Source: Emticicia aquatilis (GTDB taxonomy: Bacteria > Bacteroidota > Bacteroidia > Cytophagales > Spirosomataceae). From it: a DNA stretch of 64,000 nucleotides. This document shows positions 1 to 7,895 of the stretch, one piece after another. Numbering within the stretch: the first letter of the stretch is position 1; each line of letters opens with the position of its first letter. The notes below the pieces were generated by a model. The model did no database searches, was not told where the DNA came from, and worked only from the letters and a program-made list of their open reading frames with translations. Made by a program: the position numbers and the translations under genes. The DNA lies in assembly GCF_014644295.1 (NCBI RefSeq), contig NZ_BMKK01000004.1, positions 310,001-374,000 on the forward strand, read 5' to 3'.

Positions 1-561
1 TTCAATCAATTTTTCGATAACTTCGGGGAAATGAATGTGTTCGAGGGCCTGCACTTTTTTAGCAACGTCATCGGGTGTATCAGTTGGTACGACCTCACAT
101 TTTGCTTGAAAAATAATTTTCCCTTCGTCATAATGCTCATTTACGTAATGAATCGTTATACCAGATTCTTTTTCTCCTGCTTCCACAACGGCTTCATGCA
201 CAAAATGCCCCCACATACCCTTACCACCGTATTTTGGTAACAATGCAGGATGAATATTAATGATTTTATTTGGAAATGCTTTTACTAAGTTTTCGGGAAT
301 TAACCACAGAAAACCAGCCAAAATGACTAAGTCGATTTGTTGTTTTTGCAGTAAATCAACGATTTTATTAGTCTTTGAAAATGTCTTTTTGTCAAACAAA
401 ACTGTTGGAATTCCAAGCCTACGTCCACGCTCAATTACACCAGCCGTGGGATTATTAGTTAAAAATAGTTCTATACTAACTGATTCATTATCAGTAAAAT
501 AATTAGTTATTCGTTCGGCATTACTTCCCGAACCCGAAGCAAAAATAGCAATTCGTGTCAT
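1..561 (-). CDS. purN: Phosphoribosylglycinamide formyltransferase (partial, C-terminus outside window)
   Basis: Transfers a formyl group from 10-formyltetrahydrofolate to GAR in purine synthesis; cytosolic. I translated the minus strand from the ATG at 561; it stays open for 187 codons to the window edge, so only the last residues are missing (the family is about 190-210 aa). Visible family motifs are the N-terminal phosphate loop FASGSGSN, the LAGFLWLIP strand, the catalytic region NIHPALLPKYGGKGMWG with its Asn and His, and a HYVNEHYDEG segment holding the catalytic Asp. The upstream gap carries a perfect hairpin repeat. The call is secure; the gene downstream lies outside the window. Confidence 0.95.
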   Translation of the reverse strand, partial: MTRIAIFASGSGSNAERITNYFTDNESVSIELFLTNNPTAGVIERGRRLGIPTVLFDKKTFSKTNKIVDLLQKQQIDLVILAGFLWLIPENLVKAFPNKIINIHPALLPKYGGKGMWGHFVHEAVVEAGEKESGITIHYVNEHYDEGKIIFQAKCEVVPTDTPDDVAKKVQALEHIHFPEVIEKLIE

Positions 562-582
562 TTACTTAATGTTGAATGCGTC

Positions 583-632
583 AATGAGTGAATGATAGAA
601 TGAAAAAAACATCATTCTATCATTCACTCATT
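583..632. repeat. Perfect 21-bp inverted repeat in the purN upstream gap
   Basis: Arms 583-603 and 612-632 are exact reverse complements over 21 bp, around an 8-nt A-rich loop. The arms are built from the word ATTCACTCATT, which recurs upstream of the gene at 10818. There is no U-run typical of an intrinsic terminator, so I class it as a dispersed palindromic repeat, although it could form a strong hairpin in the purN leader. Confidence 0.8.
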
Positions 633-689
633 CAAAATTAATTTTTGTGCGAATCACGGTATTTTTTTTCATAAAACATTTATATCCAC

Positions 690-719
690 AAAAAAATCTC
701 TGGAAGATTTCCAGAGATT
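690..719 (-). terminator. Intrinsic terminator after the HhH membrane protein gene
   Basis: The 11-bp stem AATCTCTGGAA/TTCCAGAGATT (695-705 and 709-719) has a 3-nt loop. Read leftward it is followed by a run of seven U. It lies 41 bp past the stop of the minus-strand gene ending at 760. Confidence 0.8.
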
Positions 720-759
720 CTTTTGTAAAAACTGCATACTAAGTAAATGAAAAACTCAA

Positions 760-1314
760 TTAAGCTTTACCTTTATAAAGTTCATCTTGCCATTTCTTCA
801 ATTCATCCCATTTGCCATCACGAGCTAAAGCAGCTTGGTCAGCCCAAGTGGCAGGATTATGAATTTGGAAACGAGGACCAGCTGCATCAAGAATAGATTT
901 CATTTTTTCTACCGAGGTATCAGCCAACTCGGCAAAAGTATAAATACCTGCATTATTGAATAATTCTTCGATTTTAGGCCCGATACCCTCAACGATTTTC
1001 AAATCGTCTTTTTTAGTTGGTGCCGCACCTGCTGCTGCTGTTAAACCTAAAGCCCCTGCAACAATTCCTGCTCCACCGCTGCCTACCGCAGTGCTTCCAC
1101 CAGCATCAACACTTACATTTGTCGATACTTTAGATTTTCTGCAAGCGTCTAATTCTCCTTCCAAGAAATTGATTCTATCTTGTAGTTCGGCCGCATGGTT
1201 TTTCCAACGATTAATTTCACGGCTCAGCCACCACCAAAGTAATAAAAGTGGTAATAAACATCCAAGAAAAACTCCCCAAGGGAAATCTGTTAACCAACAT
1301 TTGAAAAATTCCAT
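760..1314 (-). CDS. Membrane-anchored helix-hairpin-helix domain protein
   Basis: 184 aa of unknown function. One N-terminal transmembrane helix (about residues 13-32, rich in Leu and Trp) is followed by a short coiled-coil-like stretch (about 35-60). A Gly/Ala-rich linker (about 70-98) leads to a C-terminal helix-hairpin-helix domain from about residue 103, with the LKIVEGIGPKIEELF signature and a Trp-rich tail. From memory, the same C-terminal domain is found fused to ribosomal protein L21 in many Bacteroidota, which suggests a nucleic-acid or protein-binding module. The topology predicts that the HhH domain faces the cytoplasm. The OmpA-like gene upstream on the same strand is also anchored at its N-terminus. 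Function is not established. Confidence 0.8.
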   Translation of the reverse strand: MEFFKCWLTDFPWGVFLGCLLPLLLLWWWLSREINRWKNHAAELQDRINFLEGELDACRKSKVSTNVSVDAGGSTAVGSGGAGIVAGALGLTAAAGAAPTKKDDLKIVEGIGPKIEELFNNAGIYTFAELADTSVEKMKSILDAAGPRFQIHNPATWADQAALARDGKWDELKKWQDELYKGKA

Positions 1315-1440
1315 TTTTTTATATTTTTAAAGTTATAAAATTTCTTAAACTGATAATTTTTAGAGTGAATTCAAGCAATCGACTATCTCAGTTTACAATT
1401 GGGTCTAACAACTATTGACTATCGACCGTTGACTTTTCTC

Positions 1441-2001
1441 TTATTCTTTTAATCTGATTGTGCTACGACGATTCTTGGCCTTTCCTTCAGGAGTATCGTT
1501 TGAAGCGATTGGCTCTTTTTCGCCCTTGCCTTCGGTAGTCATCTGCGAAGCCTTAATTCCTTCTTTTTGTAAGAATGATTTTGTTTGCTTAGCACGATTC
1601 TCTGAAAGTCGTTGATTCAGTGCATCCGAACCATCACTATCAGCATGACCAGTGATTAAAATTTGTTTGTCTGGATATTTCTCAAAATACTTTTTAGCTG
1701 TCGCAATGAAAGTTTCAACTTCGGCAGTTTTTTCAATGCCCGATTGATTCACTTTAAAATAAACATCTAATGGAGTAAACAAGATTTGTTCTTCTGGGGT
1801 TGCAGCTACTTTCACAGTATCTACTTTTACAGAGTCTGTCATTTTGGTTGAGTCAATCGCTGGAGTGGCTGCTACTACCATTGACGTTGTATCGGTAACG
1901 ATTGGCTCGCCCGAACACAAGGGTTTACGGTTGCAGTTCCACCAACCAGTGTACAACAAAGACCAAAGCAGAATCAGAAGGGGTAATAGAAATCTGTTCA
2001 T
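1441..2001 (-). CDS. OmpA-family protein with N-terminal anchor
   Basis: 186 aa. A hydrophobic N-terminal segment (residues 3-21) acts as signal or anchor; a Cys follows, but the lipobox is poor. A Thr/Val-rich periplasmic linker covers about 30-68. The C-terminal OmpA/MotB-like peptidoglycan-binding domain (about 72-186) shows the family motif ITGHADSDGSDALNQRLSENRA, with the Asp and Arg that contact diaminopimelate, and ends in NRRSTIRL. There is no beta-barrel, so this is a small peptidoglycan-tethering protein rather than OmpA itself. It lies 126 bp upstream of the HhH protein gene and may be co-transcribed with it. Confidence 0.88.
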   Translation of the reverse strand: MNRFLLPLLILLWSLLYTGWWNCNRKPLCSGEPIVTDTTSMVVAATPAIDSTKMTDSVKVDTVKVAATPEEQILFTPLDVYFKVNQSGIEKTAEVETFIATAKKYFEKYPDKQILITGHADSDGSDALNQRLSENRAKQTKSFLQKEGIKASQMTTEGKGEKEPIASNDTPEGKAKNRRSTIRLKE

Positions 2002-2212
2002 TGTTTGATTTGTTTGGGGTTTAGGAAAAAATACTTTTTTTATTCATTACGATGCGAAAAGTAATAAAAAGTAACTAAAAAACAACTTTTTTTTCAATTT
2101 TCTGATTAAAAATTAACAACGAAATAATATTTATAAGTTTGTCAGTCGAAAATTTCTTAAAAAGGGCTAAATTTGGCGAACATAACCAAAGAAAACACAC
2201 CTATTTTTATTG

Positions 2213-3142
2213 ATGGACTCAATCAAGATTTTTGCCCCTGCTACCGTTGCTAATGTTGCCTGTGGATTTGATATTTTCGGCTTTGCAGTTGATGCCCCAG
2301 GCGATGAAGTAATTGTTCGTAAACGTTCTGATAATCAAATCATTATCACAAATATTACTGGCGAAGAAGGAAAACTCACCTACGATGTTTCTAAAAACGC
2401 CGTAACGGTTCCGATTTTAAAATACCTCGAACAAACGGGCAATACACAAGGTTTAGAGATTGAATTACACAAAAAAATGCCACTCGGCAGTGGACTGGGA
2501 AGTAGTTCGGCGAGTTCGGTGGCGGGAGTTTTTGCGGTGAACGAATTGTTAGGAAAACCGCTTTCGGCAAAAGAATTATTACCGTTTTCGATGGAAGGAG
2601 AACGCATTGCTTGTGGCTCAGCCCACGCCGATAACGTAGCCCCTGCTCTACTTGGAGGTTTTGTAGTTGTGCGTAGTTATCAGCCACTTGATGTATTCAA
2701 AGTGCCTACACCTGATGAGCTATACGTAACCATCGTTCACCCTGATATTGAGGTAAATACAAAAGATGCTCGCCATATTTTGCGTAACGAAGTTTCAATG
2801 AAAAACACCATTGCCCAAATGGGAAATGTGGCTGGTATGATAGCTGGTTTAATGCAAGCCGATTATAAACTAATTGCGAGTTCGATGGTTGACTTTATTA
2901 TCGAACCAGTGCGAGCAATTTTAATTCCTGAGTTTTGGGAAGTGAAAAATGCAGCTTTAGAAGCAGGTGCTTTAGGATGTAGTATTTCGGGAGCTGGCCC
3001 TTCGATTTTTGCATTTAGCCAAGGCAAAGAAACTGCCGAAAAAGTGGCAATTGCCATGAAAAATAGTTTTGAAAAAGTGGGTATTCATGGAGATACTTAT
3101 GTTTCGGGAATCAATCAACATGGGCCAAAGATTATTGGTTGA
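2213..3142 (+). CDS. thrB: Homoserine kinase
   Basis: GHMP-family kinase (309 aa) that phosphorylates homoserine for threonine synthesis. The ATP-binding GHMP motif PLGSGLGSSSASS lies near residues 87-99. The N-terminal start is typical (KIFAPATVANVACGFD) and the C-terminal motif GCSISGAGPSIFA is present. I chose ATG at 2213; a TTG sits immediately before it at 2210 and would add one residue. No thrA or thrC is adjacent, unlike the usual thrABC order. Homoserine is also the substrate of metX at 6117, so two branches of homoserine use lie within 4 kb. Confidence 0.95.
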   Translation: MDSIKIFAPATVANVACGFDIFGFAVDAPGDEVIVRKRSDNQIIITNITGEEGKLTYDVSKNAVTVPILKYLEQTGNTQGLEIELHKKMPLGSGLGSSSASSVAGVFAVNELLGKPLSAKELLPFSMEGERIACGSAHADNVAPALLGGFVVVRSYQPLDVFKVPTPDELYVTIVHPDIEVNTKDARHILRNEVSMKNTIAQMGNVAGMIAGLMQADYKLIASSMVDFIIEPVRAILIPEFWEVKNAALEAGALGCSISGAGPSIFAFSQGKETAEKVAIAMKNSFEKVGIHGDTYVSGINQHGPKIIG

Positions 3143-3398
3143 TTAGTATATTGGTTAATTGGTATATTGGTTACTGGGAAACTTGTGTATTAATTATTAA
3201 TAAACTATTTACTGATTATCAGGCATTTAGATTCCAGATAATATCTTTCATTTTAGCCATTTCATCTTTAAATAACCTATTCCCTGTAACCGATTTATAA
3301 GTTCACCAGAAACCAGTACACCAATTTCCAAGTTCACCAATAACCATTAAACAAGTAAACAGTACACCAATTTTCCAGTAACAAATAACCAATAGAAA
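3143..3398. repeat. Intergenic repeat tract with inverted ACCAATAACC-type words
   Basis: The left part (3143-3192) carries TTGGTTAATTGGTATATTGGTTACTGG. The right part (3300-3395) carries ACCAGTACACCAATTTCC, ACCAATAACC and CCAGTAACAAATAACCAA in the opposite sense, so the gap is flanked by degenerate inverted arms about 100 bp apart. Related words form the tandem repeat before alaS (34663-34722) and occur near 10690. I see no gene in this gap. Confidence 0.6.
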
Positions 3399-4151
3399 AT
3401 GAAAAGAATAGCCCTTATTACAGGTGCAACATCAGGAATTGGAAAAGCAACAGCCGAGTCTTTTGCCAACGCAGGAATTGACTTGATTCTATGCGGTCGT
3501 CGTCGTGAAGTTTTAGATGAATTAAAAGAATATTTTTCAGAAAAAGTACGGGTCACAATACTCGCTTTTGATGTGCGTAATCAAACTGACGTAGCGAAAG
3601 CCATTGAATCTTTACCCGAAGAATGGAAAAACATTGATATTTTAGTCAATAATGCAGGAAATGCCCACGGACTTGAGCCGATTCAAGATGGGAACATTGC
3701 AGACTGGGATGCTATGATAGACGGAAACGTGAAAGGCTTACTCTATGTATCGAAAGCTGTAATGCCAATAATGGTAGCACGTGAAAAAGGACATATCATC
3801 AATTTAAGTTCGGTTGCAGGGAAATATACGTACCCTAATGGAGCTGTTTATTGTGCTTCAAAATCAGCGGTGGAGGCAATTAGTGAAGGAATGCGTCATG
3901 ATTTGACAAAATATGGCATAAAAATAACAAATATTGCCCCTGGTGCAGTAGAAACCGATTTTTCGTTGGTACGTTTTAAGGGCGATAGCGAACGTGCAAA
4001 AAAAGTTTATGAAGGCTTCGACCCAATTCAACCCGAAGATGTAGCTGATGCAATTTTGTACGCTATCAATACTCCTGACCGTGTGACGATTGCAGATATT
4101 GTGCTCTATGCAAAAGCTCAAGCTGCTCCGACTATGATTCATAGAAAATAA
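3399..4151 (+). CDS. SDR-family NADP-dependent oxidoreductase (YdfG-like)
   Basis: 250-aa classical short-chain dehydrogenase. The Rossmann cofactor motif TGATSGIGKATAE is at residues 8-20. The CGRRR segment after beta-2 favours NADP(H). NNAG is at about 85-88, the catalytic Ser lies in INLSSVAGKY, and the YxxxK pair lies in YCASKSA. The close match to the YdfG/serine-3-dehydrogenase group suggests action on 3-hydroxy acids such as L-allo-threonine, but substrate is inferred. The gene stands alone between two repeat-bearing gaps. Confidence 0.9.
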   Translation: MKRIALITGATSGIGKATAESFANAGIDLILCGRRREVLDELKEYFSEKVRVTILAFDVRNQTDVAKAIESLPEEWKNIDILVNNAGNAHGLEPIQDGNIADWDAMIDGNVKGLLYVSKAVMPIMVAREKGHIINLSSVAGKYTYPNGAVYCASKSAVEAISEGMRHDLTKYGIKITNIAPGAVETDFSLVRFKGDSERAKKVYEGFDPIQPEDVADAILYAINTPDRVTIADIVLYAKAQAAPTMIHRK

Positions 4152-4262
4152 TTAAAAAATTACGATTTGCGACGGGGTCGCCCGTGCGATGACGATTTAC
4201 GAATATTAATCCACTCGATAAGAAAAGTGACATTCGTTGTTCGTCATTCGTAAATTCATTCA
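4152..4262. repeat. Composite intergenic repeat, GC-rich core with AT-rich arms
   Basis: The core hairpin GCGAC-GGG-GTCGC is followed by CCGTGCGATGACGA; outer arms are ATTTACGAAT and TTCGTCATTCGTAAAT. The same architecture, with a varied core (CGAAC-G-GTTCG, then CCGTAGCGATGACGA) and the same TTCGTAAATCGTCATTCGTAAAT arm, occurs at 63357-63483. Both end within a few bases of a start codon. Confidence 0.6.
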
Positions 4263-5309
4263 ATGGACAATCTACTTCAACGTGTAAAAGAAATTGATAT
4301 TCGGCAAGTTGCTCGTGACTTGGGCTTTGAAATCGTTCAGAGCCGACGCATGAACTGTCCTTTTCACGTTGAAGATTCTCCTTCATTAGTTTTTTATCCT
4401 CCGCCACAAAACGAATTTCATTGTTTTGGCTGTGGCAAACACGGTGATGTGATTAATCTCTATGCCGATGCCTGTCAGATTGACTTCAAAACCGCTCTCG
4501 AAGAACTCGCCACTCGTTATATTCCTGCTTATGATGGTGTTCGCCATAAAACTATACGTAAGCTCGACATCAAAAGCGTTTACACCAACAAACCTCTTCC
4601 CGAAAAACAGTTTAAATTCAAGCCAATTTACAGCGAAATCTACGAGCGTTTTCAGCAATTTTGCCTAACTCAACCTGCTACCGAGTCAGCTCGAAAAGCG
4701 GCTGAATATTTACGTGGCCGAGGAATTGATGATTGGACGATTAGGCACTTCAAACTTTTTGTAATAAAAAACTACATAGTTGCCAATGATTTTCTGAAAT
4801 CAAACTATTCATTAGAAGATTTAAAAGCCTGCGGCATTGTCAACGATAAAGGCAATTTAGTATTTTTCGTACATCCTATCATCATTCCTTATTATCAGGA
4901 TGGTAGAATCGTTTATTTACAAGGACGAACTATCGGAAATCCTCCCGACGGTGCGAGTAAATATCAATTTCTATCGGGCGTTCCTCGCAGTATTTACAAT
5001 CTTGATTCTATCAAAAAGCTTCGTCCAAATTCAGAGGTATATCTCACCGAAGGAGCGTTCGACTGCATGACTTTAGTAAAGCACGGCATGATGGCCGTGA
5101 GTTTGGGAAGTGCCAAGATATTCAAGAAAGAATGGATGAAATATTTCAAAAAATATAAGATTTTGATAAGTTTCGATAACGATACCGCAGGTATCAACGG
5201 AGCAAATGCCCTCATCGAAGATTTTCTTATGGCAGGTATTTTGGCTGAAAAAAGAGACTGGAATAAAGGTTTTAAGGATATAAATGAATATTTCGGTAGA
5301 ACAATGTAA
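4263..5309 (+). CDS. Short DNA primase-like protein (CHC2 zinc finger + Toprim)
   Basis: 348 aa, about half the length of housekeeping DnaG. The N-terminal CHC2-type zinc finger uses C32, H35, C54 and C57. A middle region with weak primase-core similarity follows. A Toprim domain covers about 255-345, with acidic residues E263 (LTEGAFD) and D305/D307 (SFDNDTAG). There is no helicase or DnaB-binding C-terminus. Such short CHC2-Toprim proteins are common on mobile elements, but no integrase, replication or transfer gene lies nearby, and base composition is like its neighbours. It may be a chromosomally domesticated accessory primase. Biochemical role is inferred. Confidence 0.82.
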   Translation: MDNLLQRVKEIDIRQVARDLGFEIVQSRRMNCPFHVEDSPSLVFYPPPQNEFHCFGCGKHGDVINLYADACQIDFKTALEELATRYIPAYDGVRHKTIRKLDIKSVYTNKPLPEKQFKFKPIYSEIYERFQQFCLTQPATESARKAAEYLRGRGIDDWTIRHFKLFVIKNYIVANDFLKSNYSLEDLKACGIVNDKGNLVFFVHPIIIPYYQDGRIVYLQGRTIGNPPDGASKYQFLSGVPRSIYNLDSIKKLRPNSEVYLTEGAFDCMTLVKHGMMAVSLGSAKIFKKEWMKYFKKYKILISFDNDTAGINGANALIEDFLMAGILAEKRDWNKGFKDINEYFGRTM

Positions 5310-5420
5310 TAGTTTTTTTCGCCGAACAATTTTGAAAATTGTTCTACACCATTTGTTTTTTAACAAATCCTACCGCATCTTTGCAACATCAATTCAATTA
5401 TCCTACTCCAGTAGCTGATT

Positions 5421-5545
5421 GATTGATTTATACAGACGAGGGGAGAGAATAGGCTCTACGAACCTCGGGCAACCTGTCCCGCTTCAAGCGATAAGGTGCC
5501 AATACCTACCGAAATGGCGAAACCATTCGGGCTTATAAACCAATC
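5421..5545 (+). ncRNA. SAM-I (S-box) riboswitch
   Basis: All S-box helices can be drawn. P1 pairs 5421-5432 with 5534-5545 (11 of 12 positions). P2 has CGAGG/CCTCG (about 5437-5441 with 5463-5467) plus AGAG/CTCT. The conserved GGGCAACC lies at 5467-5474. P3 ends in hairpin CGCTTCAAGCG (5480-5490). The conserved AAGGTGCCAATACC lies at 5493-5506. P4 is AATGG-CGAAA-CCATT (5513-5527). It sits 82 bp before the ydeI-like gene, with metX as the next gene, matching the family's role in methionine biosynthesis. The aptamer call is strong; the switching mechanism is less clear. Confidence 0.92.
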
Positions 5546-5567
5546 AAAGACAATCGTTGGTTTTTTA
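5537..5567 (+). terminator. Candidate expression-platform hairpin after the SAM aptamer
   Basis: AAACCAA (5537-5543) can pair with TTGGTTT (5557-5563), followed by a run of T to 5566. The left arm is shared with the 3' strand of P1. The two folds are therefore mutually exclusive. The stem is short and AT-rich with a 13-nt loop, so it is a weak terminator candidate. Confidence 0.4.
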
Positions 5568-5626
5568 AAGTACATCATTCAAAACTGCCTGAAATACGTC
5601 GTATTTTATGCTTTATGTTTATTTTT

Positions 5627-6109
5627 ATGTCCAACAAAGTCATTCATTTTAAAGAAATTATCAAGAAAATGCCTCCCAATCCGGCGGGTTCGTGGCATTA
5701 TGTTGATTTTCCAGAAAATACTTTTGAAGTTTTTGGCAGACGTGGACATATCAAAATAAAAGGATTTATCAACAATCAACCTTTTAAAAGCAATTTATTT
5801 CCAACGGGAAATGGACATCATATTATTACGATTCCCTTAAAGTTGCAAAAGCAACTTGGAATAAAACTTCACCAAGAAATTAGTCTAAGTATTGAGGAAG
5901 ATTTTGAAGAAGTATCTATTGAAATGCCCGTAGAATTGCAAGAAGCTCTTGATTTTGATGAAGAAATGGCAGAATTATTTAATAAACTTTCGCCCGCTAA
6001 TCAAAAATATCAAAAAATGTGGGTGAACAGCGGCAAACACACCGAAACGAGAATCAGCAGAGTAGTAAAGATTTTTGAAAGATTGAGAAAAGGAAATAAC
6101 AGTTTTTAG
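5627..6109 (+). CDS. YdeI/OmpD-associated family protein with DUF1905 domain
   Basis: 160 aa. The N-terminal DUF1905 beta-barrel domain (about residues 10-90) shows the GSWHYVDFPE and RGHIKIKGFIN patterns. The C-terminal Bacteriocin-protection YdeI-like helical region (about 100-160) has the LFNKLSPANQKYQKMW pattern. Biochemical function is unknown. I chose ATG 5627 over ATG 5615 because the four extra residues MFIF are not family-like; neither is certain. The gene ends 7 bp before metX and sits directly behind the SAM riboswitch, so it is probably co-regulated with methionine synthesis. This pairing is informative because the family has no assigned metabolic role. Confidence 0.82.
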   Translation: MSNKVIHFKEIIKKMPPNPAGSWHYVDFPENTFEVFGRRGHIKIKGFINNQPFKSNLFPTGNGHHIITIPLKLQKQLGIKLHQEISLSIEEDFEEVSIEMPVELQEALDFDEEMAELFNKLSPANQKYQKMWVNSGKHTETRISRVVKIFERLRKGNNSF

Positions 6110-6116
6110 AAAATAA

Positions 6117-7127
6117 ATGGAGAATAAGACATTTCATCACGACGAACCTTTTAAACTTGAATCGGGGGCTTGGCTGCCCGAATTTGATTTGGCCTACACT
6201 ACCTACGGAACACTCAATGCTGAAAAAGATAATGTTGTGTGGGTGTGTCATGCTTTTACGGGCAACGCCAATCCGTCCGATTGGTGGAATGGACTGATTG
6301 GTGAAAAACGTCTCTACAATCCAAATGAACATTTTATTGTTTGTGCAAATATTCTGGGTTCACATTATGGCTCTACAAATGCACTAAGCAAAAACCCGAT
6401 TTCGGGCGAGCCTTATTTTCATGATTTTCCTTTTTTGAGTATCCGTGATGTTGTTCGTGCGATTGATTTATTACGTATTCATTTAGGTATCGAAAAAATA
6501 AATACTTTACTCGGTGGCTCGTTGGGTGGCCAACAAGCACTCGAATGGGCAATATTACAGCCCGATTTGATTGAAAACTTAATTCTTTTCTCAACAAACG
6601 CCATTCATTCTCCGTGGGGAATTGCCTTTAATGAATCGCAACGAATGGCCATTGCAGCCGACCCAACTTGGACCGAACGCCACCCAAAAGCGGGTATGAA
6701 TGGCATGAAAGTGGCTCGTTCAATCGCTCTTTTATCTTACCGAAATTATGCTACTTACGGTCGCACACAATCTCGTGACGAAGGTCAAGTTGATTTTTTT
6801 AGGGCAAATACTTACCAAAATTACCAAGGAGAGAAACTCGGCAAACGTTTCAATGCCTTTTCTTATTGGACACTCTCAAAGATGTTTGATTCTCACGATG
6901 TTGGTCGTGGACGTGGGAAAGTTGAGGAGGCTCTCAAACTCATCAAAGCAAAAACTTTGGTAATTGGAATTACCTCTGATGTATTGTTTCCACCCGAAGA
7001 ACAAGAATTTATTTCTAAGCATATTCCAAACGCAAAATATGCTCTTATTGATTCAATGTATGGCCATGATGGATTTCTAATCGAATTTGAAGCAATGACT
7101 GAGACGATTAAGGGGTGGAATGTTTGA
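6117..7127 (+). CDS. metX: Homoserine O-acetyltransferase
   Basis: 336-aa alpha/beta-hydrolase-fold enzyme that acetylates homoserine with acetyl-CoA in the direct-sulfhydrylation route to methionine. The nucleophile elbow is GGSLGGQQALEWA (Ser near residue 140). The early motif LAYTTYGTLN, the oxyanion region CHAFTGNA and the C-terminal His motif YGHDGFLIE are all present, as is an Asp near GITSDVLFPPEE. The length is normal for MetX. It is the second gene after the SAM-I riboswitch, which explains its likely repression by SAM. MetX versus serine acetyltransferase-like relatives cannot be separated by sequence alone, but the riboswitch supports MetX. Confidence 0.95.
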   Translation: MENKTFHHDEPFKLESGAWLPEFDLAYTTYGTLNAEKDNVVWVCHAFTGNANPSDWWNGLIGEKRLYNPNEHFIVCANILGSHYGSTNALSKNPISGEPYFHDFPFLSIRDVVRAIDLLRIHLGIEKINTLLGGSLGGQQALEWAILQPDLIENLILFSTNAIHSPWGIAFNESQRMAIAADPTWTERHPKAGMNGMKVARSIALLSYRNYATYGRTQSRDEGQVDFFRANTYQNYQGEKLGKRFNAFSYWTLSKMFDSHDVGRGRGKVEEALKLIKAKTLVIGITSDVLFPPEEQEFISKHIPNAKYALIDSMYGHDGFLIEFEAMTETIKGWNV

Positions 7128-7161
7128 GTTTATAAAATTAATAAATCGACACAATTTTAAA

Positions 7162-7869
7162 ATGTTACTCAGAATCAAACTTATGTTTTGTGTGGTCTTT
7201 ATTTGGGGCAATTTGTTTGCCCAAGATAAAATCCTGAAAAAAAGCAACGATACACTTGTTACAAAAATTCTCAGTATTGATGCACAAAAAGTCCAATTTT
7301 ACTCATTTGATGATGTAAATAAGTCTTCAAAAGAAGTTTTACTCAAAGACATTTACAAAATTATCTGGAGAAATGGCAAAGAATATATTATAGATGAAGC
7401 ATTTAACAAACAAAAAATTATTGAGCAACCCGTTTTAACTAAATCTGAACCCATAAATGTAAATTCAGAAAAAAAAGAGATAAATGAGAAAGTCGTTCTG
7501 AATCAAAAACTTGAACAATTAAAATACAAACATTTTATTTTTTTATTTTTTTACGCTGATAATAAAAGAGTTAATGCTCGAAAGATTAATAGAATTTTAA
7601 AACAGAATGATTATCAGACCCATCGTTATTTTTCAGAAGCCTTGAAAGAGAGAAAAAAAGGGCGAATTATTCAATGGGTTGGAGCAACTTTAGGCATATT
7701 TACTTTACTAAATGCAGGAGAATTATATCAGTATATCGGTTGGGGAATTGCAGGGTACGGCACAATTCTTCAATGGCAAGCCAATGCAGAATTCAAAAAC
7801 GTGATTAATTTATATGAAGAAAAACGTTTATCTGGTCAATTATCCATTCAAAAACTTCCTCAGAGATAA
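7162..7869 (+). CDS. Secreted hypothetical protein
   Basis: 235 aa from ATG 7162, which gives a clean signal peptide (MLLRIKLMFCVVFIWGNLFAQ). An in-frame ATG at 7120 would overlap metX by 8 bp and place 14 charged residues ahead of the signal, so I reject it. After cleavage there is a beta-rich segment (about 25-75) of the Bacteroidota type TKILSIDAQKVQFYS...DIYKIIWRNGKEYII. A Lys/Glu-rich linker follows. A hydrophobic stretch near residues 172-200 may be a membrane helix. No catalytic motif is visible. It could be read through from metX, although its content does not suggest methionine metabolism. Confidence 0.7.
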   Translation: MLLRIKLMFCVVFIWGNLFAQDKILKKSNDTLVTKILSIDAQKVQFYSFDDVNKSSKEVLLKDIYKIIWRNGKEYIIDEAFNKQKIIEQPVLTKSEPINVNSEKKEINEKVVLNQKLEQLKYKHFIFLFFYADNKRVNARKINRILKQNDYQTHRYFSEALKERKKGRIIQWVGATLGIFTLLNAGELYQYIGWGIAGYGTILQWQANAEFKNVINLYEEKRLSGQLSIQKLPQR

Positions 7870-7895
7870 TAAAGGAAAGTAATTAACAATATACC

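Noticed and set aside
956-1330. 124-codon + strand reading frame
   Set aside because: Antisense to the helix-hairpin-helix protein gene, whose membrane helix and HhH motif are clear; this frame has no recognisable features.
2134-2175. TAAGTTTG and TAAATTTG boxes before thrB as -7 promoter elements
   Set aside because: Both fit TAnnTTTG, but no TTTG lies 19-21 bp upstream of either; too weak to annotate.
5496-5759. Small protein-coding gene overlapping the riboswitch
   Set aside because: It overlaps the SAM aptamer and the ydeI-like gene, and its residues show no pattern; the aptamer explains the sequence.
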